A DNA stretch of 64,000 bases from Monosiga brevicollis MX1 (GCF_000002865.3 NW_001865056.1:152398-216397); one strand, 5' to 3'; shown: positions 1-11,540, counted from the first letter of the stretch. The notes: generated by a model not told the origin, from the sequence alone. A program made the numbers and translations.

Positions 1-3000
1 TGGTGCTGCTTACGTGGCCAAATGCTGCGAATCGGGCGACCAGGCCAGCGAGTTGATCTTGGAAGTGTGATATTTCCAGCGGCTCATTTTCTACGTGGGA
101 CATGCCAAGATGATCGTGAGCCCTGGCGAACAATAGCCCATCGACGGCTGAAGAGGGCATTGCTGCTGACACGTTGCACGCTGCACCCCTCGCCAACAGG
201 CACGCTCATGTACACACAGGCAGGTCAACAGAACAACAGAACAATAGAATAGAACAATAGAACAACGGGCACCGACACCAACAGAGACACAGGCTTACCA
301 GGTTCCAGTCACCCGAGGCCTCAAAGACGTAGAGGTTGCGCCCAGCATCACCAGACGCCAGGTACTGGCCATCCGGGGAGAACTGCAGGCAAGTCACGGC
401 ACCCGTGGCATCGAGCGTCTTCTGCTCTTCGAGTGAGGCCGAGTAAATGACAATCTTGCCCGCCTGAGTACCCACGGCAATTTGGCTGCCATCATTGCTG
501 ACGGCAACCGCACTGCCTTCAAAGTCTACACTCTTGGTGGCAGCAACTGCACCCCCCTTGATAACCATCACCTACAAGGGCCCAGGACGTTTCAATGTGG
601 CCGAGACGATAGCGGCGTGGTGTCGAGACCATGAGCAGGCCGTGGCACATGCAGAAGCATCAGGAGCGCCCAAGAAAGCTTGGCAGAAAGAAAACAACGC
701 ACAAAAAAAAAAAAAACACAAAAAACAAACAAACAAAGTCAAATGGGCAAGAGAAGCACACGTACGTGGTTAAAGCAGGCGACGGCAATCACGCCGCTGG
801 CCACCGCCACGGCCTTGGGCTGGCTCTCGCAAGCAAAGCTTTCGGTGCCAAAAGCAGTGCCATCCACGGCGGTCACGGTGACGCGATCGTCCAGACTGCC
901 AGCAATCAGCTTGCCATTCTCGTATGCCAGGGAGGTAATGCCATGGGTAGGATGACCCTGGAAGAGCTCAACCTTGCCGGTGGCCGCATCGACCTTGGAG
1001 ACTCGGCCGTCGTAAGAACCACCAAAGAAGCGGCCAGCATCCGCGTCTACTGCCAGGGCCGTGATGGCCTTGCTGTGGCCCTGGATGGTGGCGCAAGGGT
1101 CGAAATGAGAGGGCGCTCTGGGATGCAAACTGCAACAAACGGTTTCATCTCATCCCAAAACACCAACCTGGAACTTGCGCTTGGGCTCTGAAGGGTTAGC
1201 CGGGTCCAGGATGGTCATTTCACCATTGAGGCCCACCGAAAGAATTTCCTCACCCTGCCACAGGCAACCAAGTTGCTGGAACTCGACCTCATTGGGGAAG
1301 GTGAAGGTTGCCTGCAGCTTGCCTTCGGCATCCCAGAGCTACCATCAAATGAGATACAGCAACAACATTACCACACCAAGACCAGCGCAACGGGGGTGAG
1401 CCAAGGCGTCGGTGTACTTTGGTGGAGGAGCCTGGGCATGATGTTGCCAGTGCACCGTCCACACAACAAACATCCAACGGGAACCCCTCCCCCTCTCGAC
1501 CCCAAACTCAAACGCAAACGTCGTACCTTGACGGTCTTGTCTGCTGAGGCAGTGGCAAATTGGGAGCTGTCCTTCTTCCAAGCCACACCGTAGATGCCAC
1601 CCTTATGCGCGGGTTCATCACCATTGACTTGGCCAATCAGCTTGCCCTCCTTGCCATCAAAGATGAAAGCACGACCTGTGGTGGAGCAGCAAGCATGGCC
1701 ACGGTCAGCCAAGGCAGGAAACCGCAAGTGCGAAGATGGCTTTCTACGTGGAATGCAACCATCTCTAGACGACGTGCTGTCCCGCCACGTACCGTCAGCT
1801 CCGCCAGTAATGTACTTGGTGCCGTCGGGGGCAAAGCGGACAGCATTGACAAAGCTGTCGTGCTCCTGCACAACGGGGTAACATAGAGGTGAGGGGGCAA
1901 GGCCACCCCAATGAGGCCTCAGGGGCACACATCGTACCTGGTTCAGGTGGTCCAGCTTGAAAGGAGGACCAGCAAAGAAGCCAGAGTCGGTATCCTCTGA
2001 GGCTGTCACAACGCGGAAGGGGCGCGTCTGGACGAGCGACCAAGCACCGTAATAGATGAGGCTTTGTCAGTGTTCCATTGCACAGGCAAGTCCCCATCGA
2101 CAGGTCAGATGGACAAGCGTGGCACACCTGCTTGAAATCAATGCTGTTCACGGGCTTGCTATGGCCGTCAAGGTTGCCGACCGACGATCCGCTGTTGGTG
2201 GTTTCCAGATGCATTGGGGGGAAGGGTGGATACAAAGGCCATCGCGTCAACCACCGATTTGCGTGAATTCAGTAAGGAGAGCCTCAAAATTCGTGGGCGT
2301 ACCTGTCCCAAAGAAAGGCGTGGCCAAACTTTTCGCGGCCTTCACCACCAACAACGATGCGCTTGCTATCTTCGCTCCAGGCGAGATCTGGAGTGGCGGG
2401 GTGTCGTTGCATTGCACGCCATGGGCAGGTGAGAGGCACTGGCATAGCGGCATGGCGGCCACCACCATGAGATGCAGTGTCACGATCTCACCCTTGATGG
2501 GTCCGGAGAGGGCCTGGTACTCGTACTTCATGGCATGTTCTTCCTGAGGTTCATCGTGGACTGTGAGCGCTGGGTGCGATTCTTGCAAAGTGTCTGGACC
2601 GAGGAGATATCCTTCTGACACCGACCTGGGTGGTATCCCAGATGCGGACTTTGCCCGAGACGTCGGCCGAGCAAATGTAAAAGCCCGAGGGGGCAAACTT
2701 GGCCACGGTTGTTGCGACAGAGTGCTCATTGTACGTGTAACCTTCGATGGGGTTCTGCACCGTCACGGCCAAGGATGTCACTGATGAGGCCGAGGAGTGG
2801 TTTCATGCGACCAACAGCTCAAATTCCAAAAAGCAAGCAAGTGCACGCGCGCAGACAAACCTCGAGATCACGGACAACAATGGTCTTGCCTTGACCGTAC
2901 ACAATCTTGTTGCCCTGTATTGTGGAAAGCCAGCCCCATGGCAGTGGTGAGAGCTCGGCGCGAATGCAAAGTGAGCAGCTTCTTCGCAGCGCTGACCTTG

Positions 3001-3184
3001 GGATCGCCACCGAAGACAAAAGGCTGGCCGCGCACCACATCGGGCACGGGCAAGTAGGCATGCTCTGTGATCGAGTGGCACGGCATGAGTGGCAAGTAGA
3101 GAACCATGCAAGCAATAGTATGTGAACGAGTATCATCGGGAAGGAGGCGCTGGATGCGCAAGACTCACTGCGCTCAAAAGACAT
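1..3184 (-). CDS. WDR1: WDR1 / actin-interacting protein 1 (AIP1), C-terminus beyond left edge
   Basis: WD40 double-propeller protein that works with cofilin to disassemble actin filaments in the cytoplasm. About a dozen exons read right to left. The start is ATG at 3184 (MSFER) with a GTGAGT donor straight after. Later exons carry family landmarks: FGGDPK, a [10 protein letters not shown] exon, [20 protein letters not shown] (2551-2781 region), [58 protein letters not shown] and [14 protein letters not shown] further exon at about 16-91 ([14 protein letters not shown]) ends in a donor close to position 15, so the last repeats lie outside the window. The order of blocks matches animal and yeast AIP1 closely, so the assignment is firm; individual splice sites are read by eye. 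It is divergent from eIF3a across a 1.5 kb gap. Confidence 0.93.
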
Positions 3185-3397
3185 GATGGCTGGGTCGCAG
3201 CTGAATGGGATTCTGTCAACGCGTCCAAGCACGTATCGTCGCAACACAAACCAAGGTGAGACCTCTGTACCAAAGACGGACGCTCAGCACATGCCCTGAT
3301 CCATCGTGCATTTGAGTGCTTCACGCCTTCTTCCTGGCGAGTGCGCCCCGAACACATACGAGACGGAGAGAGAGAAAAAAAATAAAAGTCACTGACG

Positions 3398-3576
<179 letters not shown>

Positions 3577-4249
3577 TCAGAAAAAAAAAATCAAATCCAG
3601 CTGGGCATCTTGTAGAGGCACTTATATACGCTTTTGGAATGGTTTCTGCAGATTTGATTTTGAGGCGTTTGGATAAAGCTGAGTTACTATCATAGACTAT
3701 TGAAGAGAAAAAAGCACTTTATGTGTATGTCGGCAGCATATGTTCAAAGGGATGTTCAATGGGATGGCGCTGGGGTACCTGTTCAATTTCCTCGCTTGAA
3801 CACTCAGGGCGAGTTGCACTGGTGAATGATTGGCTGGCTGTGATTAAAGAGTGCGGTCGCCACGGCGCTGCCATCGCAAAACGCCTCCAACACCACACAC
3901 ACACACACACTCACCTTCGAATTCGCTGTTGAGAACAGCTGTTGAGCGATGGAAACAGCCACCGAGGCTAATCTTAGGTGGTTCGACTAAACTTAGCCGA
4001 AACAAACTGTGAATGCAACGAGCATTGATTTTTGTGGTGATAATGATTGTATGTTTTGACCCCCCGGTGGTCACACACATGTTCGTGTGGTCGTTGCAAA
4101 CGACCAAGCACACACCACACCCACATACCACACGCCAATGGTCAACTAACGGTCCAGCCCCACACTTGACAGCAGCTCGCGCCACGTTGCGCGCGGTCCC
4201 AAGGTAGCTGAGCCGTCTTTTCTTATCACAGGCGGTACGTCCCCCTGCA

Positions 4250-4282
<33 letters not shown>

Positions 4283-4507
4283 CAGCCAGCCAGCCAGTCA
4301 GTCGAGTCAGTCAGCGGTGGTCAGCCGTGGGCTTGGGTTGATGAGCTCGTTGGTCGTAGTCAGTTGAGGTGGGGTACGAGGGCAGCCATTGAAAGGCCTG
4401 ATTGGAGGCAGGGTGTTGTGTACGTGAGGGGAGATGGCTGGGCAAGGTGGTCCGCGCTGCCGTTTGTGTCAGGGTGTCGTGACTTTGTTCTTGTGGCAGA
4501 TCTTCTT

Positions 4508-4563
4508 GGCTCGTGGCTCGTGGCTCGTGGCTCGTGGCTCGTGGCTCGTGGCTCGTGGCTCGT
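4508..4563. repeat. heptamer tandem repeat (GGCTCGT), 8 copies
   Basis: Eight perfect head-to-tail copies of GGCTCGT about 160 bases upstream of the eIF3a start. A CAGC/CAGT tetranucleotide array lies about 200 bases further upstream. Confidence 0.95.
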
Positions 4564-4719
4564 GGCTTGACGCCATTCGTGCCTCCCGTGGTGGTCATGT
4601 GACACATTGACTCACACGTGTTCTTGTTGTGGATGCCGTGGCATATGTGGATCTGGTGTCACGCTGCCGTGGCCAGGCAGTGAGTGACGAGCGCGTGTGT
4701 GCGCCGGGAGACCGCCATC

Positions 4720-7700
4720 ATGAGCATGAACAAGTTTTTTCAGCCCAAGAATGCGCTGAAGCGCGCCGAGGGTAAGCGATGGCGCATCATGTCCAAGCGT
4801 GTCGACACCTGAAAACTTACGAGGCTTGCTATCTGTCCCTTCTCATGTCTCATCTGTGTCATTAATCGGTCTGTTGTGACAGACTTGGAGGCTGTCGGCA
4901 AGCCAAACCTTGCTCTGGAGACACTGCACGATCTTTTGAACTCGTCCAAACACAAGAAGTGGGTAACCTCTGGTCCATTCAAAATCTTGCTCGTTGACTC
5001 TTCAGGACTGGTGACGATTTTAGTCGGCGACTCGCGCTGATCTGATTCGCCCCGCAGGCAATGGACTGCTGTTCACGAAGAGATTATGATCAAGTTTCTT
5101 GACCTGTGCATGCAGCTCAAGCGCGGTGTGTGGTTTGATGTCATGACCTTCAGCTCTGCGCGCAATGCCTGCTTCAAGCCTTGTGACACACGTGCGCTCC
5201 CCCTCTCACCCAAGTGTTGCGCTCTGCTTGACAGCCCCCGAGGCCAAGGACGGTCTCTATCAGTTCAAGATTGTTACCGGCACGTCTGCCGTCAACTCGC
5301 TCGAGAAGGTGGGGTCATGCTTCCCGCAAGCAGTGGTCGCGGCACCGCCACATACACACCACACGCATGATACAACACATACAACACGTACCACTTTATA
5401 CAATCAGCCATCAAGGTTCTCTGGCAATGTCATCATCTCCGTCGAACGATGATTACACTCAGCTCACTCTGACTTCCCAAATCGGGCCGGTTTGGTTTTG
5501 TCCAGCGACAGCCAAGCCGGCTTGTCGGGTTTGTCCATGATGAGAAACGTGTTCCTCTCACTGACGACGGTCTTGTTTGACATTTGATGCGCATACACAA
5601 TTCTTCTTGAAAACTTGCTTTGGCCCATATCCGCAAACGCTTGATTTATTTCCTATCAAGTTGTCCTTGTCCTTGCTACATCTTGTTGTTGTTGTTGTTG
5701 ATGGGCTTTGTGCTGCGTGGAGAAATCTTCGAACGATGATTACACTCAGCTCACTCTGACTTCTTCAAGCTCAGTTCTACCTCGATTGTCCAGCGACAGC
5801 GGCGGTGTTCTGCAGTGCGAAGACTCAGCTTTGATGAGAAACGTGTTCCTCTCACTGACGATGATTCCCACTCATTTTTGCATGGTTCACTCGTCGCCAG
5901 TCCATGATTTTTTTGATGCCTTGCCACTGCAATCCTATGGTCCTCCAGCTTGCCCGCCCACGTACGCTCATGCTTCTTGCCGTGCCCGTGTTGCTTGCCG
6001 GACACAGGTGGTTCGCTATTACCTCAAGACTGCCGAGGACAAGGTGGCCGAGGCGTGGCAACAGTCGCAGCTCCGCGATGCCACCAACGTCAACGATGAG
6101 ATCGATGACCTGGAGGAGGCCCAGACGCCCGAGCAGGTCTTGCTGGCGGCAGTCTCGGCTGATGGCGAGACGGAGCGTGCCAACCGTGTCCAGCTCATGC
6201 CTTGGCTCCGGTATCTCTGGGAGGCCTACCGTGCCGTCCTTGAGCTTCTCCGTCACCACAGCAAGATGGAGCATGCCTATCATGCCACTGCTCGTCAGGC
6301 CATGCGCTTTTGCCACCAGTATGAGCGCCGCAATGAGTTTCGTCGTCTCTGCAACATGCTCAGCCTGCACTTGAACCAATGGCGCACGCCTTACCAGAGC
6401 AAGTCGGGCCAGGCTGGCATTGATATTAACAACCCCCAGACCATCCAGTACTCCCTTGATACCCGCTTTGAGCTCATCTCCTACGCTGGTAAGCTGGAGC
6501 AATGGCAGGAGGCCTTCCGTGCTATGGAGGAGGTGACGGGTCTGCTTGACTCGGCTCCCGAAAAGCCCAGCCCGCCGGTGTGGGGCATTTACTACCACAA
6601 GCTGGCCCAGATTTTCTGGCGCTCAAAGGACTATGCCTTCCACGCCGCTGCTTGGCATCAAATGTTCGACAACGCCATTCGCAACGCCAAGAGCTTCAAC
6701 CGTGACGACATCCAGTATGCTGCCAGTGCCGTTCTCTTGGCCTCGCTCACAGTCCCTCTTGCCAATCTGGACACCATGGTCAAACCCATGGAGGGCTATC
6801 TCCCTGAAGTCCGTGCCAGCCGTCAACAGCGCCTGGCCGGTCTCTTGGGCCTCAGCCGCATGCCTTCGCGCGACGAGTTGCTCCAGTACATGTTTGACCT
6901 CAACGTCATGACCTACGTCCACCCAGCGCTGAAGGACCTCTACAACCTGGTGGAGGACGAGTTTGATCCCCTGCAACTGTCACAAAAGGCAGCCCCTGTT
7001 CTTGAGTTTCTCAAGAGCCACGAGCAGTTTGCTCAGTACGTGACTCCCCTCAAGTACATCCTGCTTCTTCGTCTCTTGAAACAGGTATGTTCAAGATTTA
7101 CGTGCCAAGCCTTTTTTTCCGATTTTTCCTTCCATTGCTCGGGTCTGGCGGACGGGTCCTTTTGCATCTTTCTTTGCGAGAAGTTTTGGCTATGATGTTT
7201 ACTTTTACCTACATTGTATGAGGCCTTGTGCCGTGCTTTTAAACTTTTCTATCACTTTTCTGAGCTCCCGACTCTCGCATTGAAATCATGATGCTGTGAC
7301 ATACATCCGTCCGATTCTACTGCTTCCGAGTGTGGCTGCCATGCCTTAGTGCCACGCATGACCTCACCATATGGTTTTCCTTGTTGGCGCGATTGACTTG
7401 ATAGCTGTCCCAGTTGTACTCCAGCCTGAAGCTTGAGCGCTGCTTCAAGCTGGCTTCCTTCATGACTCCAGAGGAGTGTGAGGAGGTTCTGGTGCACGCC
7501 GTGCAGGACAAGGTGTTGCAGCTGCGCATTGACCACGCCCGTGGTTCGCTGCACTTCAACAACAACATTTTTGCTTTCAACGAGCGCCAGGTCAACGACG
7601 GACCCAAGCTGCAAAACCTTCAGGCTGAGATGATGAACGGCCAGTTGACTACGCTGAGCCGCCGTCTGTACACTGCCATCAACATGATCAAGCCCGCGGT

Positions 7701-9626
7701 TGTCCAAGAGTCCCAGATGGGCGTTAAGGCCATCAATCGTATCAAGGATGAAGTGGCCCGTGAGCATGTCAGCAACCTGTCTCGTCGCGACGAGATTGAG
7801 AAGCAAAAGGAGGAGCTTGAGCAGTCTCGTCGTCGTCGCCACCAGGAGCAAATGCAAAAGCACCACCAAAACCAGATGCAAGTGCGTCAAAAGATGGCTG
7901 AGGCCGTCAAGAAGAACCAAGAGGAGCTCGAGCGTCAAAAGCTTCAGCTTCAGCGCGAGGAGATTGAGCGCCAAAAGGTGAGCATAGTGATTACGATGCA
8001 TCTGGCTTGGTGTTCTTCCAAGTCATTCCGGGTTACTGTTGTGGAGTTTTCTGTGGGTGTTTGTTGTGGGTGCAATGTATCCATCCTTGCCATTCGACCT
8101 GTTCCTTCGTGCCGCGGCCTTGGTCTGCAGCAAAGTTCAAATTGGTCGAGCGTTGATTTGTTCGGGTTATTATTCCCACTTGATACTTGCCCATTTGTCC
8201 CGTCTCTCGTGTGTTTGACTTCTCGTACGTTTAGCGCTGTCAATAATTGCTCACAAAATTTGGCGCTGTTCTTAGGCTCTTGAGGCTCTCAATGACGTGT
8301 CGAGCAGCTCAGCTGGCCAAAAGGTGGTCCAGGCTCTTAACAAGAGCGACCTGGGTACCAAGATTACTGCGCAAGACATCCACAAGATGGCCTACGAGCA
8401 ACAAAAGAAGGATGCCCGCGAACGCCAAGAGCGCCTGCGCGCCGAGGAAAAGCGGCTGGATCACATGGAGCGTGCCAAGCGCTTGCGCGAAATTCCGCGC
8501 CGCAAGGAACACATTGCCGCCATGTCCGAGCAAAACGCCAAGTGGCACACCGAGCTGCAGTCGGCTCGCCTCGAGAAGGCTCGTGTGGACCACGCGAAGG
8601 CCCTCGGCCTCAAGGAATTGTTGAAGGCCTTTGCTCCTGACAAGGATGCTTACATTGAGGAAAAGACTGCCGAGCGCCGCAAGGAGTACATGGCCAAGTT
8701 GGATGACTTTAAGCAGCGTATGCAGGAGCAGAAGATTCGTTTGGAACGCGAGGAGCGTGAGCGCAAGCGTGAGGAGAAGCGCCGTGCTGAAGAAGAGGAG
8801 CAACGCCGCATTAAACAAGAGGAGGAAGACCGCAAGCAGCGTGAGCGTGAGGCTAAACGCGAGCAGGAGCGTCAAGAGCAGCTCAAGCTCGAGGAGGCTG
8901 AGCGCAAGAAAATGGAGGAGGCAACCAAGCTGCAGCGCCAGCGCGAGGAGCAAGTGCGCGCTCGCGAGCAGGAGAAGGTTTGTTCATTTTGTTTCTCAAG
9001 CGTGCTTCCTCGTGTGTATCTGGATGTAGGTGTGTGCGTGCGCCTCCATGCCTTTCTTTCACCGACCTTTCTGTTTTTTATGACTGTAGCTTTCAAATTT
9101 GAGTGCCCAGACGTCTCAACCAACCTGGAAGCGCTCCGCGCGCTCGGATGCGCCCACGACGGCTGCGCCGTCATCGATGCGCGTTTCGTCATGGAAGGGT
9201 GATGCCTCGGACGATTCCGGTCGCTCCCAGCCTTTCCGTCCCTCTCGTGGCGGCGAGCGGGACTCAGGCCGTTCATTCTCTGGTCTTGGTGATCGTGGTG
9301 ATCGTGCTCCCCGTGATACGGGCCGTTCATTCTCTGGTCTTGGCGATCGTGGTGATCGTGCTCCCCGTGATACGGGCCGTTCGTTCTCCGGTCTTGGTGA
9401 TCGTGCCCCCCGTGACTTTTCGGGTCGTTCGGAGCCTAGCCGCTCAGGCCCTCGCGACTTTTCTGGTCGTTCAGAGGCGGGTCGAACATCGGGTGAGCGC
9501 CGAGCGCTGCATGTCCCGTCTGGTGGCGCGGACAAACCCAGTGGCGATAACGTTTGGCGTTCATCTCGTGGGGCTGGCTCGGAGCGCCGGGTCAACATTC
9601 CCAGCCGCGGTGATGACAAGAACTAG
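4720..9626 (+). CDS. EIF3A: Eukaryotic translation initiation factor 3 subunit A
   Basis: Scaffold subunit of eIF3, which loads mRNA and initiator tRNA on the 40S ribosome in the cytoplasm. Start ATG 4720 (MSMNKFFQPKNALKRAE) matches the family N-terminus. Short exons near 4884-4958 and 5059-5126 follow, then EAKDGLYQFK near 5240. The large exon 6008-7084 carries the TPR-like/PCI region (EAQTPEQVLLAAVS, MFDLNVMTYVHPALKDLYNL). The exon at about 7413-7977 finishes the PCI domain (LQLRIDHARGSLHF) and begins the long charged coiled coil, which continues through 8278-8976 (rich in E, R, K). The final exon, from about 9092, encodes a Gly/Arg/Ser/Asp-rich tail with tandem repeats and ends TAG at 9624-9626. 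The roughly 700 bp third intron hosts two snoRNA candidates. Very close match to the family throughout. Confidence 0.96.
5439..5570 (+). ncRNA. intronic C/D-box snoRNA candidate, copy A
   Basis: Lies in the third eIF3a intron. Terminal stem CCGTCG (5439-5444) pairs perfectly with CGACGG (5565-5570). Inside the stem are a C box ACGATGA (5446-5452, one change from RTGATGA), D' box CTGA (5469-5472), C' box ATGATGA (5537-5543, perfect) and D box CTGA (5561-5564). A hairpin (CCGGTTTGG with CCAAGCCGG, one G-U pair) sits between D' and C'. The D' guide can pair over 11 positions with the conserved large-subunit rRNA segment GUGAGCUGGGU. Intron location in a translation gene is typical of C/D snoRNAs. 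Expression is not shown. Confidence 0.75.
5723..5867 (+). ncRNA. intronic C/D-box snoRNA candidate, copy B (paralogue of copy A)
   Basis: Second copy in the same intron, about 290 bases downstream. It keeps a 35-base block (5729-5763) identical to 5442-5476 and a 30-base block (5832-5861) identical to 5538-5567, so both guide segments are unchanged. C box ACGATGA 5733-5739, D' CTGA 5756-5759, C' TTGATGA 5831-5837, D CTGA 5855-5858. The terminal stem sequence differs but still pairs (AATCTTCG with CGATGATT, one U-U mismatch). The middle has diverged yet can still form a hairpin (AAGCT with AGCTT). This pattern suggests selection on RNA structure after a tandem duplication. Confidence 0.7.
9267..9416 (+). 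repeat. in-frame 54-bp minisatellite in eIF3a tail
   Basis: Two full 54-base units (9267-9320, 9321-9374) and a shortened 42-base third unit (9375-9416). Each full unit encodes GRSFSGLGDRGDRAPRDT. The units are almost identical at the DNA level, so expansion is recent. Human eIF3a also has a repetitive Arg/Asp-rich tail, but with a different unit. Confidence 0.92.
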
Positions 9627-10507
9627 ACTTGACAGGCTTGATTGATTGGTCAATGCCCGCTCCTTGTGACGGAGGCCCATGTATGCTAGCGGCTTCACGC
9701 GCGAGCAGGGCACCACCCTCTCCATTGCCGTACCTTCTCTTTGTTTTTTTGCCATGGGCTTATTTTTGTTCAATCCTTGCCTTTTTTTTAATCCGACCTA
9801 CGAATTTGGTTTCACTCTCTATTGTGCTTCAGTACACATCTTTCATTCTCTGTTGAATGCGTTTGGGCACCATCGTTTCTTTGAAATTCTTGTTGAGATG
9901 AAGGAACAGGTCGGGCCGGGGCATCAAGATGCGTGGTTCGAGCGTAGCGGTTCGATTACCCAAAAGAGTGGCAACTTCCATGGGATTGTGACGAGAAGTC
10001 CAAATGGGTGAACATTGGAAGACGAGTGAACCAAAGACACGGGACGGGTGTAAGTGAAAACGTCGTTCAAGCTTTCTTTAGAAATGCAGAGACAAGCAGA
10101 GCGGGCCTGACGATTCCTTCTTGTATCATACAGCAAGTAAGGAGAGGCGCCCAGGTCAACAGGATGGGCCAGGGTGGGAACGCGGGTGTACGTCCAGTAG
10201 CACCGCAAGAGGCCAGCGCTCGAATGTGAGACAAACAGGGTCAGCAAAGAGACAAACAAAATAACCAACAAACAGGCTGCGCAAGGGAAGAGGCTAGGGA
10301 AGGCGGGTTTATGTTCACGAGTGCACGTCGACGGGGTCGGCGGAGGCGGCCTCTTCACCTTCATCCTCGGCCGCTGTGCCTCGCACCTGCCACGATGGAC
10401 GGGGTAGAACAGGCCAATAGTGAGTCGAGACGCTGTTGTTCAGCATCAAAGGCTCAGGAGCACAATCAAAACAAGAGGCAGGATGCACAGCATCATGATG
10501 CACAGCA
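9627..10507. other. intergenic gap between eIF3a and the endosulfine-like gene
   Basis: The two genes converge here. The sequence holds the 3' ends of both, T-rich on the eIF3a side. I see no recognisable gene; the open frames are short and without family resemblance. Confidence 0.5.
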
Positions 10508-10905
10508 TCATGATGAAAACATATTTCCAGTCGAGGCAAGACGAACCATGTGCGAGGGCTGTGAAGCACCGCGGTTGGGAATGTTCTCTGGGTTGGCAAT
10601 GACGTTGCCGTTTTCTGCGTCAAGACCGGCAGACTTCATGGCGTGGTCGGCTGAGTCAAAATACTTGCGTTCCTGCCCGACAACACAACCATGAATAAAA
10701 AAGGAAGAAAAAGGAAAAGGAAGTGAAAAAGAATGCACAGGCGGTGTGTGCGTGTCGAGCAGCTCGTCAATGAGAGATAATTTGGCCAAAATACCTTGCC
10801 ATGGAGACGGGCAAGAGGACCCTTGCCGGCCTTCTTCTTGGGCGGCAAGCGACCATACTTCTTCTTGAAGGCAAGCTCCTCTGGTGTTAGACCTTCGTCA
10901 GCCAT
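10508..10905 (-). CDS. ENSA: Endosulfine / ARPP19-like PP2A-B55 inhibitor
   Basis: Two exons: 10905-10795 (37 codons, starts MADEGLTPEEL) and 10672-10508, joined by GTATTT...CAG in phase 0, giving a 91-residue protein. The block KKYGRLPPKK, a Lys-rich linker and KYFDSADHAM align with the endosulfine family (KYPxL...KYFDSGDYxM). In the family, Greatwall kinase phosphorylates the Ser of FDSGDY, turning the protein into an inhibitor of PP2A-B55 for mitotic entry. Here the serine and both aspartates are kept but the core reads FDSADH, lacking the Gly and Tyr. Short length fits fungal and protist members. Assignment rests on the motif and its flanks. Confidence 0.8.
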
Positions 10906-10992
10906 GTTGTGTGTGTGTGTGTGTGTGTTTGTCGAGGGGTTTCTGCAAGCAGCACAAGCGATAGTGGATCGACGCATGAGGTATCAAGAAGG

Positions 10993-11271
10993 CATGGTGC
11001 ATTTACCAAAAAACAACAAGCGGGCGTCGGCGGATTCATGGCCCAGTAGGCTTTCAACGACGCTGCCACTCTGGCCAGCAGCACCAGTGACGAATGTTGC
11101 CAGAAAGACACGCAGCAAACGAGGCAAAACACGAAGAGAAAGGCAAACGTTTGCCTCCTTCATCGGCGGATGCTTCCATCGCATCGAAGCCTCTCTTGCC
11201 GAACCACAAGTGCTCCGGCCTGCCAGTGGCGCGAGTGCTCCAACAGCGCTGCCATTGCGCCGACAGGGCAC
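10993..11271 (-). pseudogene. orphan NmrA-like / Rossmann-fold N-terminal fragment
   Basis: The minus-strand frame contains FVTGAAGQSGSVVESLL followed by DARLLFF. This is the first beta-strand, GxxGxxG dinucleotide-binding loop and second strand expected at the start of an NmrA-like or atypical short-chain dehydrogenase. A possible GTAAAT donor follows at about 10996. Only about 90 bases separate it from the endosulfine start, so there is no room for the rest of a dehydrogenase (about 250 residues) downstream. It may be a broken gene, or an exon of an unusual transcript that reads into endosulfine. The start at 11271 is nominal. Function not supported. Confidence 0.35.
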
Positions 11272-11540
11272 GACACAACACGTCGAGCACTTTGACGACC
11301 GTCATACCTGTGTGCAGGAACAAGGTAAGCAAATGCTTGCCAGCGTCACACCACCATGAAATGTCAGCTAAATTTGGCCAAGGCCTGACCGGCCAGAAAA
11401 TTTCAGTGGGGGTCTGCTTCTAGCGTCAATGGCATGTTTGACCCCCGCTCGAGCCTCGATGTTGAGAACACCTATTCTGACGATTTCAAGTTGTCAGACT
11501 AGATATTTCAACAGCAGTTGAGAACAACAGGGCAGCTTCT

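Noticed and set aside
5852-6598. Antisense 248-residue open frame under eIF3a
   Set aside because: Mirror of a GC-rich coding exon on the plus strand; the plus strand gives a clear eIF3a match.
9930-9985. GGTTCGA-like box suggesting a tRNA gene
   Set aside because: No acceptor stem or A-box partner at suitable distance.
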